From contig NC_079137.1 in NCBI RefSeq assembly GCF_945859705.1, positions 39,283,054-39,347,053 of the forward strand: a stretch of DNA of 64,000 nucleotides, written 5' to 3'. The position numbers and the translations under genes are program-made. The notes beneath the pieces are model-generated. The model worked only from the letters and a program-made list of their open reading frames with translations. It searched no databases and was not told the DNA's origin. This document shows, piece after piece, positions 49,441-62,150 of this stretch (the first letter of the stretch is position 1; each line of letters starts with the position of its first letter). The DNA is from Episyrphus balteatus. Its lineage: Eukaryota > Arthropoda > Insecta > Diptera > Syrphidae.

Positions 49441-51720
49441 TGTATGTAAGCTGATGAAGATTCACTTTCAATAAAAACAAACACATCTTAAAGTTCACAT
49501 AAGTCAATGTTGTCATCGTTGACAATTTTTACATTCATTATTTTGAAGAATTTTAAACCTAAAACGTCAATACCTTCAACCTGCAAATGACTCTATATAG
49601 CCTAATTGCTGAAACTATAATTTTCACTTTCCGATCTTAATTGCCAAGCAATTTAAACTCAAGCAATCAACAACAGAAACCGAAAAGTCTATATCAGACT
49701 GTGCATTGTCAGCAAAACAATTGATCGACTTGTTCACTGCAATTTTATAGCACTTTTGTCTTCTCTCAGCCCTTTTATGAGAACACACACAACCATCATA
49801 ACACACAATAGACCCACTTATTAAGCACGTTTCTATATGAACATATAGCTGGCATATTATGAGGTATATTGGTATCTCCAGAAAACAGGGGCAACCTGTG
49901 AGCTCTGTGACATACAAATACAAACTATATTATATCCATTCAATTTACACAGAGACATAAGACAATCAAAGAAGACAGACAGAGAGAGAGAGAGAACTCT
50001 TGTAAGCCTAAAAGTAATTATTATCGATTTCAATATGAGAAATCGTTGCAACTGACAGCTAAAAGCAATATAATATGGAGCTTCGGGTGAAGCTGATTGC
50101 TCTGGTTATGGCTTTATTGAAAGGGGGATGGTTTAGCCAATTCCTATGAACACAAAAGCACTTCTATATAGCTAACCCAACTTCAACACAGGCTACTAGC
50201 AATTATCTCAGCTGGTCAGCAGAATGGATTTAGCCGGCTTTGCTGTATGCGATTACCTGCAGTAAGTCAGCAAATGGGAGGGGTGGCAGTAGTGGAAACC
50301 GCCCTCTATTCCATTCGATGCAATATCTGATGAAAGGTAGCCGTACATCTTCCTTTCGAATCAATAAAGAAAGTGATGGCTAGGTATGAAGCTGTAAGTA
50401 TTATATGAAGAGGCCTAAAGGCGATTTGGATTAAGAGCTCAAAAGCGATTACCGACCAAAGTTAATGCCTCAATTACCTTCCTCTTAGCCTCGTTGAAAA
50501 CAAAAAGCCTACTAACCCAAACCGACCAACGATGTAGACGGCAATAGACTTATATGGAGACTTATCATTCCTAAACCACCACCAACTAGCGGTCGGCTTA
50601 GACCTCATAGAGAGCAGGGGTTGATAGTGTTTATTTGTATGAAATGTATGCCCGACTCATGCATATGGTCTATATGTTGTATAGGGGCAATTTTCTAAAC
50701 TGGGTTAATATGTTTGTTGGCAATAACTACCATCAATATACTGCCTGCCTTAGCCATTGTCAAAGCCGCCTGTGCCGATCGATTGGCAGAGCTGTCGGTT
50801 TTTACAATAATAATATTTTTGCAAGGGTAATTTTCGTTTTCATTCAGCTTGATGGGGTTTTTTTCGCTTGGTGGGTGCTGGTAATTATGAACGAGCGAGG
50901 GTCTATGACTGATGTTGGGGGATGGTCAGTGAAACACTAGCCGGTGCTAGTGGGGTAATTAAGGCCTTTCAATGAATTTGTCATATTTAATGGATGGCCA
51001 GTTGAGAGAGAAAGTATAGTGTTGGTGGTGTTTTATAGTTGGATAGTTTTTCTTGGCAGTGTTCCGCCTCTTTCGTGGCCAAACAAATTGAGACATTTCA
51101 CTTTTGCTAACTAGATTGCATGCAATAAAGGAAATATGGGGATTTATCGTTATTTTTTTTAAATATTATGTTATATGGACTAAAAGTGAGGGTTGAGGGA
51201 GAAGTTCTTTAGTTGTGATTATATTATGGCATTTCGAATGCCGCCTCTGATCTAATTTTATTTTGTGGATGGGGCTGTGATCTGAACTCAAAGATCACAA
51301 CCCCTCACCTTTTTTTTCTTTGAAAATATCGACAAGCTTCTTTGTTTTGAATTAAATTAATTCTTAATGTTATGGGTGATAGAAAAATAGCGTTAAGGAA
51401 GCGAAAAGAGCTCTTATTAAAAAAGTCTGGAATATTTTAGAAGAGCCTTTGAACTACCTGGAACAAGTTTTGGATTTTTTTTTACATCGTTTACATTTTT
51501 TTAAATATTTTAAAATCTTTAATTTTAAATTTTATCGTATTAAATTCGTCCTTTAAGTGTTTATTAAGTGTTTTTTTTTTTTTTTTTTACTATTATACTA
51601 TTTCATATTCTCAGTTTTGGTCAAAAGAGGGTCTGGGGAGCTCGTTATCCAAAAGAATTAAAATACCTATACTCTTTTTTCTTATGTTTTAATTTGGATT
51701 ACCTACTAACAAAGATTTTT
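49441..51720. other. Unique non-coding DNA, no recognised gene
   Basis: Moderate composition between 49600 and 51100, with an AG run at about 49980-49995. A 101-codon open frame at 50635-50940 on the plus strand and a 99-codon frame at 49624-49923 on the minus strand have no recognised domains or supporting context. Confidence 0.4.
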
Positions 51721-52190
51721 ACTTGCTCTATAGGGCAAGTATTGGTTTCGTGTCGAAAAAAAAAATTGAGGTTTTAATCAAAACCAACATTACGATGATG
51801 GAGAATTCCGAAAATGTGTGTCCTGCAATTCCGTCCGTGCGTCTGTGCGTCTGTGCGTCAATCTGTACACATTTCCACAGCCTAAACCTGTGGATGGATT
51901 TTCTTCAAATTTGGTACAGATGATTTTTATGGAATTCTGAAAGTTGTTTTTTTTTTTGTTTTTTATATCTCGTTTAGAACGTATACCTCCCATACAAAAA
52001 AATACGATATTACGAATTTCTCGAAAACGGCTCTTACGATTTTGATTAATCTTTTCATACGTAATATTTAAAGCAGTGGCAATAAAACTGAATTTTTATT
52101 TTTTCTCAAAAAAGTCAAATAACAAAAAAAATTTTTTTTTTAATTTAACAAAATTGTGCCCTGAATGTCGGCTCTTCCCCAATATCAATT
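51721..52190 (+). repeat. Second long copy of family R
   Basis: Begins ACTTGCTCTATAGGGCAAGT and follows the 47811 copy through ATTGGTTTCGTGT, ACATTACGATGATGGAGA, a CGTCCGTGCGTCTGTGCGTC tract, TTTGGTACAGATG and CGTATACCTCCCATACAAA to GTCGGCTCTTCCC. It is shorter than the 47.8-kb copy and lacks the second half of that copy's interior. Confidence 0.75.
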
Positions 52191-55135
52191 TTTTTTTAAA
52201 TTAAGATCCAGCTTTTAAAATCTACAAGTAGACTAACATAAAACTTATTTTTTTATAAAAATAAACTGGGCTTTAGTAAAAAGCACAAAATAAAATAAAA
52301 AATTAATATTAATAAATTGTGGAGAAATGGTTGTCCGCAGAAAAAAAAAGTTTCGAGACAAACTAAAACTTTGGCAAAGATAAGGTCAGTTAAAGGAAAA
52401 GAGAGCAAAAATCGAACAAAAAACGAAAACGAGAAAATTACCTCTTAAGTTTTTCGACGTAAAATGAACTCAGGAATCCATGGTTTTCGTTTGAGGCGAT
52501 GACTGTGGGACACCCTGTATATTGTTATTCAAAACACATTTTGGAAAAACAGAAACGAGAAAAGTTTTATTTTTAATTTTTTTGAAATACGTTTCCAATT
52601 GATTTGAATTGAAAATTCAAATTATTTGAAATGGTAAGAACAATTTTTAAAAGTTGAAAAAATTGTACCTTACTACTTCAAAATTGGAAAAAATCAACCT
52701 AGAAACATTTTGACTTCGGACCCTTACTTTTTACATATTGAACTTTCCAAAAATTTGGTACATTGTTAGGAACAACTTTCAAAATCTTAAACAAATTTCA
52801 AAAATTTTCAGAAATATGGGGACTTGTTCAAGCACAGATTTTTGGCTCTAAAATCCCAATTTTTCAAAAATTTTCAAAAAAAAAAAAGATTTGGAAAATT
52901 GCGGGACAAATCGGGAACAAGCTGGAACAACTTTCAAAATTACACATATTTTGACATTAAAAAAGTGACTTGTGGAAATGTTAGGTATAGAATGTCAAAC
53001 CAAAGATTTTGAGCAAAAAATATATGTTATATATATATGTATATTTAACTGATTTTGAGTTAATTGTACCTTCCTACTATAATGTCAATAAAATAGGCTT
53101 TTAGATATGCCAAATTGGAAATTTTATTAGATCTGGCAATTATAAATATTTTTGTTTCTCATACTGACTTTGCATCTTAAATGGATAAAAAAATCATATC
53201 CTTTCAAAAAGTTAGACGAAAAATTTGTTCCCAAGCTTAAAGTATTATTAAGATTATCTTTAAAGCAATATTTATAGACATTTAAACACCTGCATTTTTT
53301 GTGTCACTCAATTTACCATGTGAACTATCGTTTACAATATTTTTTTGTCCAATACTTAATTTATTAATAGAAAATTCATTGAGAACCTAAATAAAAGTAT
53401 AAATTACCATGAAAATAATGTCCCCATAGCTGTTTCATTATACAAAAAGAAAGATGAAAAAATACCTTATAAGAAGAAATCTCCTGCGAATCTTACTAAA
53501 ACATTGTTAAAATCTCACAAAATCTTTCGATATTTATAAAAAAAATATCTATCCAACCGTAAAATAAGAAAGAGAAAAAAATACCTCAAAGATTCATTGA
53601 GACTATTATCCCAAGGATATTTTTGATTATTATGAATCACTGCGTAAAAATTATATATTTTTTCAGCTTGACTCCCACTAACTGTCACCAGAAAACGAAA
53701 CTCGATAGTATCCCAAAAGTCTTCGGTTACAAAGAAAATATAAGCGAAAAAAAAAAGAAAACAAAATAAAAAAAAAGTAAGAAAGATGTCCTTTCTATCG
53801 TTACTAACACAGGTCGATCGATGTATAGGTATAAGGAACCAAATTCCATTAGGTTAAATAAAAACTCTCGTCTTTCTATCAAAAGAGTAATTAATTTTCC
53901 CAGTGCTTGTGCATTTTTACGCTCAATTTAAAATTCCATGACCAAAGAGAAATGCAAAAAAAAACAGGACTCCGTGAAGCTGAAACACAGCAACATCATG
54001 GTTAAGGAAGGGTAATTGAAAGGAATCTGGGACATTCTCAATCAAGAATCTTACCGATACACAGTTTGTGATGCACATTGTGGCCATACTATAGCACACT
54101 GCACCAGGATGATGACAAAAAAAAACCCTATTTCTCCCACAAGCCCGCAGGAGGACCCTCATTAGATGCAAAAAACATAACGCACTCAATAACAATATAG
54201 CAACAAAAAAAAGGACTGTCTTTCCCTTTCAATACCTGCACTCTCTCACTCTTCATTTTTTTCCACTTCTTACCTATATTAAATTTTTTTATATTTGTTC
54301 ACAACCAACTCGAATCTATACCTTTTTACCATAAGGACAACATCTCGAGACGACCAACGACGATGATAATAATAATGATGTCGCCAAAGTATTTCTGGGC
54401 TTTATTTTCGTCCTTTTGTGAAACTTGAGAAATTTGTTGACATCGATGTCATCGTTGGTTGGTGGCGGAATTTAATGCAACGATGACGACAATGATGATG
54501 ATGATGATGGTGCTTCTGATGCTTCTTTTTGCTGTTTGCTTGGTTTTGTGCTGGTGCTGATGGTGGTCACAAAATGTCTGGGTAAGGCAACTCAATCTCG
54601 AAAGGACAAAAGGTGAGGGAGCGAGATGTACTTGCTCTTATAATGCGGCTTGGTGGCGGTGGACAACGAAAACGAGAACGTTATAAAAGCGACGCGACGC
54701 GACAACTTGCAGATGTACCTAAATGTTGTCCTTTGTACTTTTAAAAAAGAAAAAAAAAAGTAGGTACAAAAAACTACAAGTTCTTTTGCAAAGCGATCAA
54801 CATGTCCGTGATAGCGATAGCGTTGAAAATTTAGTTCCCGTATTAAAAGGCATATACAAATGGACGTAAAGTGGTCGTTTGCACTCGACCAAGACAAGAT
54901 GTTTTGTACTTTTATTTTTTATTCATAGGGTATCTTGAGTACAGTTTGTCAATTTATAGAAGAAAACTTTAAAACTAAAAGATAAGGCCCGTATGCATAA
55001 AAAAATAGTAAATACTAGCAGTAGAAAACTAATAAGTATAAACTAGGTTTGATATGGACAAAATGTGAATAAAAAAGTTCATACTTTACAATTTTTCAAG
55101 TAAAAGCATTTACTATTTATTATGCACATCACCCA
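52191..55135. other. AT-rich then mixed non-coding DNA, no recognised gene
   Basis: 52.2-53.8 kb is very AT-rich, with a short TA run near 53030. 53.8-54.9 kb is more balanced and contains GATGATGATGATG at about 54494-54511 and GCGACGCGACGCGAC near 54690. Open frames of about 90-101 codons on the minus strand (53923-54195, 54592-54897) have no recognised domain. Confidence 0.4.
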
Positions 55136-55143
55136 ATTTCGTT

Positions 55144-55576
55144 TAGTGATGGGAACTATCGAATAAAAACTATCAAACTATCGATAGTTGTAAAATATTC
55201 ATTCATTCTATAGTTTTAAATCACTCATTCATTTAGTTACTATTTTCATTCGAATAGTTTTTCTATACGATAGTTTTCTCATTCGAATAGATTTTTTATT
55301 GTACGATAGTTTTTTCATTCAAATAGTTTTCTTAAGCGATAGTTTTTTCATTCAAATAGTTTTCCTAAACGATAGTTTTTTCATTTGAATAGTTTTTTTA
55401 AACGATAGTTTTTATTCGATAGTTTATTCGATAGTTTGTTCGATAGTTTTTATTCGATAGTTTTATTCGATAGCTTTTATTCGAATGAATAAATGAATGA
55501 ATGAACTATTCGATAGTTCAAATCATTCAGTTACTAAATATCGATAGTTCAAATCATTCGATAGTTCCCATCACTA
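55144..55576. mobile_element. 433-bp hAT-type MITE with perfect 8-bp TSD
   Basis: Both ends read inward TAGTGATGGGAACTATCGA, a perfect inverted repeat. The 8 bases ATTTCGTT lie immediately outside on both sides (55136-55143 and 55577-55584). The interior is mainly a degenerate tandem of units near 32 bases built from CGATAGTTTTTTCATTC and AAATAGTTTT. An 8-bp duplication and a TGGGAAC-containing terminus fit hAT. Non-coding. Confidence 0.92.
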
Positions 55577-55789
55577 ATTTCGTTACATTATTTAATCCCC
55601 CACATTATAAAACTGATGCCTGTTTGCTGCATCAACTACATCAGCTACCTCAAAAATCAATAATTGATTCTGATTGAACATCGGGAAATACCTAAATAGC
55701 AAAAAATGTTGTAAAAAATGCTTCGAGAAGACCAACAGGCCGCACCAATTAATATTAAAATTCGTTGATGTAGCTATTGTAACTGATGA

Positions 55790-56015
55790 AGGCCCCTGGT
55801 CCTTAACCCTAGAGGGCTGCGGTTCGATTCCCAGCCTCCTTGACCTATATTTGGCCCTTGACGTCAAGATAGCACCCACACCCTTTCCATCGATTTTGAG
55901 GGGGAAGGGGTGGAGCAACAAATTCGGGATTAGAGCAACTAATTAGCAACAAATTAGCAACAAATTACTGCATACTCAGATTTTGGAAATTTGGGGGTGT
56001 GGGTGCTATCTTGAC
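55790..56015 (+). other. tRNA-like box B next to a 21-bp inverted repeat
   Basis: GCTGCGGTTCGATTCCCAGC near 55819 matches a pol III box B; TAGCTATTGTAACTGATG upstream at about 55772 is a poor box A. A perfect 21-base inverted repeat (GTCAAGATAGCACCCACACC plus C) lies at 55863-55883 and 55995-56015. Between them are short GCAACAAATTA tandem units. Possibly a decayed SINE. Confidence 0.5.
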
Positions 56016-56039
56016 GGACCTAAAAAACACCTACTTTTA

Positions 56040-56335
56040 TTGAAAATTTGCTAATTTCATGAAATCTTTTATGATAAAAGCAGCAAAAATCTGACTATTA
56101 TTCTTTTATTTGATTCATAAAAGATTTCATAACAGATTAAGGCTTGCTGAATACCAAAAATGAGATACGTAAAAGAATTTTTGACAGTTTGAACTTTGTA
56201 AAAGATTTTATAACAGATTTCATAGCAGATTGGGCAATGGGCATGCCAAATACCAAATATGAAAATCATAAAAGATTTGTTGACAGATTAGATTTTTGTA
56301 TAATATTAATAACAGAATAACAGAATAGCAGAATA
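56040..56335 (+). repeat. Degenerate repeats of ATAAAAGATTT..AACAGATT units
   Basis: The order AAAAGATTTCATAACAGATT, GCTGAATACCAAAAATGAGA, GTAAAAGA, TTTTTGACAG appears twice in altered form, at about 56108-56192 and 56205-56298, and decays into AACAGAATAACAGAATAGCAG units near 56310. Non-coding. Confidence 0.6.
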
Positions 56336-59300
56336 AAAAACGGTAAAACATAGTTATTTGAAAGTGCTATATTTTTGGAATTTTGTAATCAAAAACAGTT
56401 TTTGCGACTATCCTATTAATTTTCAGAAGAATTTTGACTCTTTTGGCATTATATTGTTGCCAACTAGGTTTTATGGCAAACAATAAAGGACTTCAATAAT
56501 ATTGAATATTTAATTTTTTGTTATACCGGTTTTGGGCTGATTTTTAATATCAAATGCCGTTTATATTTATCCAATAAATGTCGATTAAAAAAATGTTGAC
56601 TCGCAAGAAACTTTTTAGATACTGTGAAGAGGGGTATTTGGAACTAGTAACGATGCTGTTAAAAAAAATATTCAAGTTTTAATTTTTTAGAAGAGTCTAA
56701 ATCCTTTGATACAAAAAGTAAGTACATCAAAAACCTTTTCTAACGGCACCTTTCATAGAATCGTTTTTATTTTTTAAATAATTCTGAATTTTTCCCACAC
56801 GACAAACGCGACTGATTCAATTTCAACTTAATTTATTTACAAAAACTTATTTGAAATTTTGGTTTTAGATCTTGTACCATATTTATTAATAGGTATAAGG
56901 TTTATCAATTTTATTTGTTTATTTTTATAATTGCTCAGTATTTATTGTCCATTTTCTTAAAAAATGTTAAATACTCACTAAATTATTGTTATTTTAAATT
57001 TGAAATTACATATTAAATTCTGTGTTTTGTTTTGTGCTTATTAAAAAAAAACTCTGCTTGTATGGAGTTCAAATGATCTGCGAATTCAGTAAACCAAATA
57101 AGTCGTGCAGGATTTTTAACCGACATTCGTTCATCTTTCTTTCGTCGAATTCACCAATAGCAAAATATTCGCAAATGATAGAAACTGTCGCTTTTTACCA
57201 TTCGTCGAATTCTATTATAAAAGGGTGATTATTATTAAAAACTGCTAACGATTTTGAAAATGTTTTTGTTTTTCTTAAAATGCACCTTAATAAAAGAAAC
57301 CAAATTCCATACTTTTTTGGAGCTCACATTCATTTGAGATGTTATTTTTTCCTTTGAAGAACGAATTTTATATCTTTAAAGAATCATTATTTGGAAATGG
57401 TAATTGAAGCATTATTTACCATCAGAAAATAGTGAATTAATTTTTGTAAAAGAATTTGTGAGAGTTAAAAAAAAGTTCGCCTAATTTATCAAAAACTATT
57501 AAAAAATTATATTTGTCATGTCTAGGGATCATTTTTTTACCAATTTCTATTAAATATTGATATGTAGTAACCTACGTACCATTTTAAAAAGATTTCTTTA
57601 AAAAAAAATTCCTGAGCAACCAAACTTCATTGAAAAAAGTTAATAAAAAATGATCCAAAGAAATTGTCGAAATCCAACTCATAACTTCAATTTGTTTTGT
57701 TTTATTTGAAGACATTAAATTATCATTACAGTTTTAATATTTTTAGAAAAGCCTTTATTACAAAAAAATGCTATATAAAATATTCTAAGAGTTTTCAATA
57801 TTTAAAAGTTTTGACATCAGCTCTTTTGTTTAACGTAGTAGCTTTGTTTAACTACCAAAAATTCCAAACTATGCCGGGGAATTTTTGTAATTTTTTTAAT
57901 GTAATTATAAAGACTTCAAAATAATTTAGTTTTACTGTTTGTTTTATGTTTTGCATCAACCCTTGTTGTCATTTGCCTTTTGTCGTTTGATTTCTTTAAA
58001 ATGTCCCCAATTCGATCTATGTAGCTACCTTAACTACATTATGTTCACAGACTCTTTGTGGGAATAACAAAAAAGAACCACAAAAAAAAAACAAAAACAA
58101 CAACGTCCAACAGTCACTGAAAAACGATGAAATGACAAATTATTTTGAAGTGTTTGGACAGAATCCCAAAATGCAAAGCAAAGCACACTCAAAAAATGAT
58201 CATACAAGAAATAAAAAAAAATTGCACAAGGACAAAATGTTGAGTTCCTTTTGTGTTAGCTACCGAAATGTCACATACTCTTTGCATCCGCTTGAACAAA
58301 AGTCGCTTTAAAATAACCAAATTCCGGCTGGGGATTTTTTATATTATCCCATGAAATTAAGCGAAGTCCGCATTTAAAAAAAGGGAACAATTAATTACCG
58401 CGCAGACAGAAAGTGGTTCAGTCCGCGACCGCAGAGTTACAATCCTCCCGCGGTAGCTCCAGATGTTTTTTTTTTTTTTGGTTATAATTTTTTTGTATAG
58501 CTGTGTACTAAACACCAGTACCTACTAATACTGATGGTTATACTGCTCCCTTGGTATGCCAATAAATATCACGTATAATTCCCTGAGCGCTCTTGTACTC
58601 GATTAATGTTCGATTTTTACCGATTAAACGTTCAATAAATATCCTTAAGTCATTCAAGATAATCTGCTGTTCCAGCGAACAGATTCAGGGCGCGCAGATT
58701 CACCGTCGTCATCATCATCATCATCATCAACTTCATCACCGTTGTTGTTGCTTTTTTTATAAAAAGAAAAGACGAAACAAAATAAAATAAAGATGCCCAC
58801 GTTGGAGATTCGCGATTTAATACTTTAGAGTTGGAGGCTTTAATATTGCCCACAAAAGAGAAGCGTTCAAGCTTGCAAGTCCATCCTTTGGTAGCACGTT
58901 GAAGCAGTACACAGAAGTTGGATTTTGATACCTACCTAAGTAGTCGGAGGAAAATGGACAGAATGGCGAGTGAAATAAACCAAAGCATCGCATCGTATGG
59001 CATCGACGTGGTACAATCTACAAAGTTGTTTTAATATAATAATTACAAGGACTTAATTATATGACCCATTGTTTCCTTTTACCGCTGATTCTGACAGCAA
59101 TGAGAGCCGGCAGCAGAAGGAATGTTTCATGTTCTCGTATAATAGTGATTGTATGAACCATCTTAACTTTTGCCAGTTTAATTAGGGACGCACTTTGGAG
59201 TGGCGGGCGGCAAAGACGGTGGCGGTGATGTGGCTGGCTTTTATACACAATGAGACTCAGAAAACCATGGTCATTGAAGTGGTCAGTTGGACAATCGAAA

Positions 59301-59796
59301 TTCCAGATACATCCGTTTTCTTGAGTTCTCTGTCGCTTATCTACGAAATAGATGAAACATTCCTGATCGATTTGCCATTAATAATTGCTAGTAGTGTGGT
59401 ATTTAGGTATTTAGTGGGCTCAAAGAACAGAGAGAGATCGTTAATAGTTTATCGGATAATGCGGGGTTTTTGAGTTACATATAACGCTCAGACAGAGTCT
59501 GGAATATGTGCACCACTGCTGGGAAAAGGACAAACAATTAATCTTTGTAGATTGTTCTTGTGTTTTGTTTTTTTTTTTAACAAGAAAGAGGCCAATTTTA
59601 TAGTTAAGTATCGAAAGTGTTTTTCATTCAACTTGACTAGAGCATACAAAGAATTTAATATTAAACTATTTTTTGTGTATATCTCACAGGTTCTTACCTT
59701 CCATAATTTTTTTAGGAATTTTTTTTTAAAATTAATAAAGAATTAAATTTATTTTTATTAAAACACTTTGTTAAGTAAATTTGATCAGCAACAAAA
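56336..59796. other. AT-rich and mixed non-coding DNA, no recognised gene
   Basis: AT-rich to 58.3 kb; more balanced from 58.35 to 59.5 kb, where there is a CAT run at about 58712-58731. A 92-codon open frame at 59195-59473 on the plus strand is hydrophobic in its middle but has no recognised domain. I see no RNA gene. Confidence 0.4.
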
Positions 59797-61642
59797 TAGG
59801 CTATTGATTATGTCGAAAAAAACAGGGCAATAAGGAACTAAGACGTTCACGGGTTTTTATTGCAGGAATCGTTCAATGGGTTATAAAAGAACATAAAACC
59901 GCGGAGTGCTATTAAATGAGAGGGTGGAAACTGAAGATAGGGGTGTAAAAGCCCCCTTTTTGGTTTTTTCAATATATCTCATAAACCGAGCAAAATTTTA
60001 GTATATTGCTCTCAAAGATTTTTGTAGAAAATTGAATTTCCTATTAGAATAATGTTTTCTAAAAATTGAAAAAAAAATTTCCATACCAAAATAGTCGAAA
60101 TAATCATAAAAAAAATATCAAAAAAATCGATTTTTTGAGTTTTTTTGCTTTTTTAGTTGTACATTTTTTTTGGGTTGAGATAGACATAAACATTGCTCCA
60201 AAGAAAAAAAGAAGATTAAATTTCCTTCAAAACCCTGTACTCACTAAATTTTTTCATTGAAAATTAACCGAAGTATGGCCATTTTAATCTATCTTTTTTC
60301 GCATTTTTAGTTTTACTCAAGTAAAACAGAAACATTTTAGGGGAAAGTACGATAACTTAAGCACCAAGAACTGATAATGAGATTTTGTAGAGGGGTTAAA
60401 TACAATCATTGTTTACTATGGGAGGGGGGGATCTATGTCCCCCCGTTTTGGCGGGAGGGGCAATTTTCTAAAAAAAATACTTAAAATAAAAAAAAATTAT
60501 TAAAAAACAACGGCAACACTCACAGTTTTGATTGATACTTTTTTCAAAAGCTAGAATTATAAACTTAATATTAATTTTAAAATGAAGTTATTTTAATCAA
60601 TTGTTTTTGAAATAAACGAGTGATTCCAATAATGAAAGTATTTTGTCTATTTTTCAATATTCTCAAAAACTAGAAGGCATAGGAACATTATGATTTTCAT
60701 GATTTGATAAGAAATCAATTAAGGCAGTTTACTTTGTCGATCAATTTCGTATTGAAGTCCACAGTCTTTGTGAAAATTGTACTCAATGTGCTTTTTAAAC
60801 TTTTTTTTCACAAGTTTTGACTTTGAAAACGGGTATTTCAAAAACAATTGATTAAAATAACTTCATTTTAAAATTAATATTAAGTTTATAATTCTAGCTT
60901 TTGAAAAAAGTATCAATCAAAACTGTGAGTGTTGCCGTTGTTTTTTAATAATTTTTTTTTATTTTAAGTATTTTTTTTAGAAAATTGCCCCTCCCGCCAA
61001 AACGGGGGGACATAGATCCCCCCTCCCATAGTAAACAATGATTGTATTTAACCCCTCTACAAAATCTCATTATCAGTTCTTGGTGCTTAAGTTATCGTAC
61101 TTTCCCCTAAAATGTTTCTGTTTTACTTGAGTAAAACTAAAAATGCGAAAAAAAGATAGATTAAAATGGCCATACTTCGGTTAATTTTCAATGAAAAAAT
61201 TTAGTGAGTACAGGGTTTTGAAGGAAATTTAATCTTCTTTTTTTCTTTGGAGCAATGTTTATGTCTATCTCAACCCAAAAAAAATGTACAACTAAAAAAG
61301 CAAAAAAACTCAAAAAATCGATTTTTTTTATATTTTTTTTATGATTGTTTTGACTATTTTGGTATGGAAATTTTTTTTTTCAATTTTTAGAAAACATTAT
61401 TCTAATAGGAAATTCAATTCTCTACAAAAAGTTTTGAGAGCAATATACTAAAATTTTGCTCGGTTTACGAGATATATTGAAAAAACCAAAAAGGGGGCTT
61501 TTACACCCCTATCTTCAGTTTCCACCCTCTCATTTAATAGCACTCCGCGGTTTTATGTTCTTTTATAACCCATTGAACGATTCCTGCAATAAAAACCCGT
61601 GAACGTCTTAGTTCCTTTCTAAATGACATAATCAATAGCCTA
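59797..61642. repeat. Giant inverted repeat: 0.8-kb arms, 219-bp loop
   Basis: Left arm 59797-60614 (starting TAGGCTATTGATTATGTC) and right arm 60834-61642 are reverse complements with only scattered substitutions and a few small indels; in the portion I aligned, identity was roughly 96-97%. The loop (60615-60833) has no counterpart. Arms include the distinctive words CCGCGGAGTGCTATTAAATG and CCCCCCGTTTTGGCGGGAGG. TA bases at both outer ends allow a Tc1/mariner-type interpretation. No coding sequence. If transcribed it would form a long double-stranded hairpin. Confidence 0.93.
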
Positions 61643-62148
61643 AAATTTTTGTATAAAAAAATTTTTTTAGGAAAAAAATAAGAACCGTAAGTTAGAAGCC
61701 ATTTTTATTTTTGATTTATAAAAATCTTGAAACATTTTTTCAAAAAACTTGGCTCACTATTTTTAAGAGCACACAACCCAACTAACATTTCAGCTTAGGT
61801 AAAAGTATTACAGAAGCTACATTTTGGTTTATTTTTAACTTCAGTAACGTTGTTGGGCATGAAAAAACGAGAACTTTATACAAATTTGTCCTTTTATAAG
61901 AATGTACTTACAAGGTCTATAAGAAGCTTAAACGAAGATTTACCGAAGCTTTGAGATTTGACAGATAGCTTTGAAGAGCTTCTTTAATACATGTCTTATC
62001 GAAATAAAACAAAAAAAAACAACTACAAAAACAAAAAAGAATTTTCTTTTAATTGGCTTTGATTTGATTCTAAATCATGAATTTTATCTTTTAATCTGAA
62101 ATTAAAAAAAACATTCCATTTGTTTTTCGTGTAGGTATCTGTTACTAA
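61643..62148. other. AT-rich spacer between two palindromic loci
   Basis: No gene or repeat recognised; A/T-rich with an AAACAAAAAAAAACAAC run near 62010. Confidence 0.5.
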
Positions 62149-62150
62149 TA

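Noticed and set aside
59195..59473. 92-codon open frame as a small membrane protein
   Set aside because: It has a mildly hydrophobic middle but no motif, no visible promoter or neighbours, and the length is within chance for the window.
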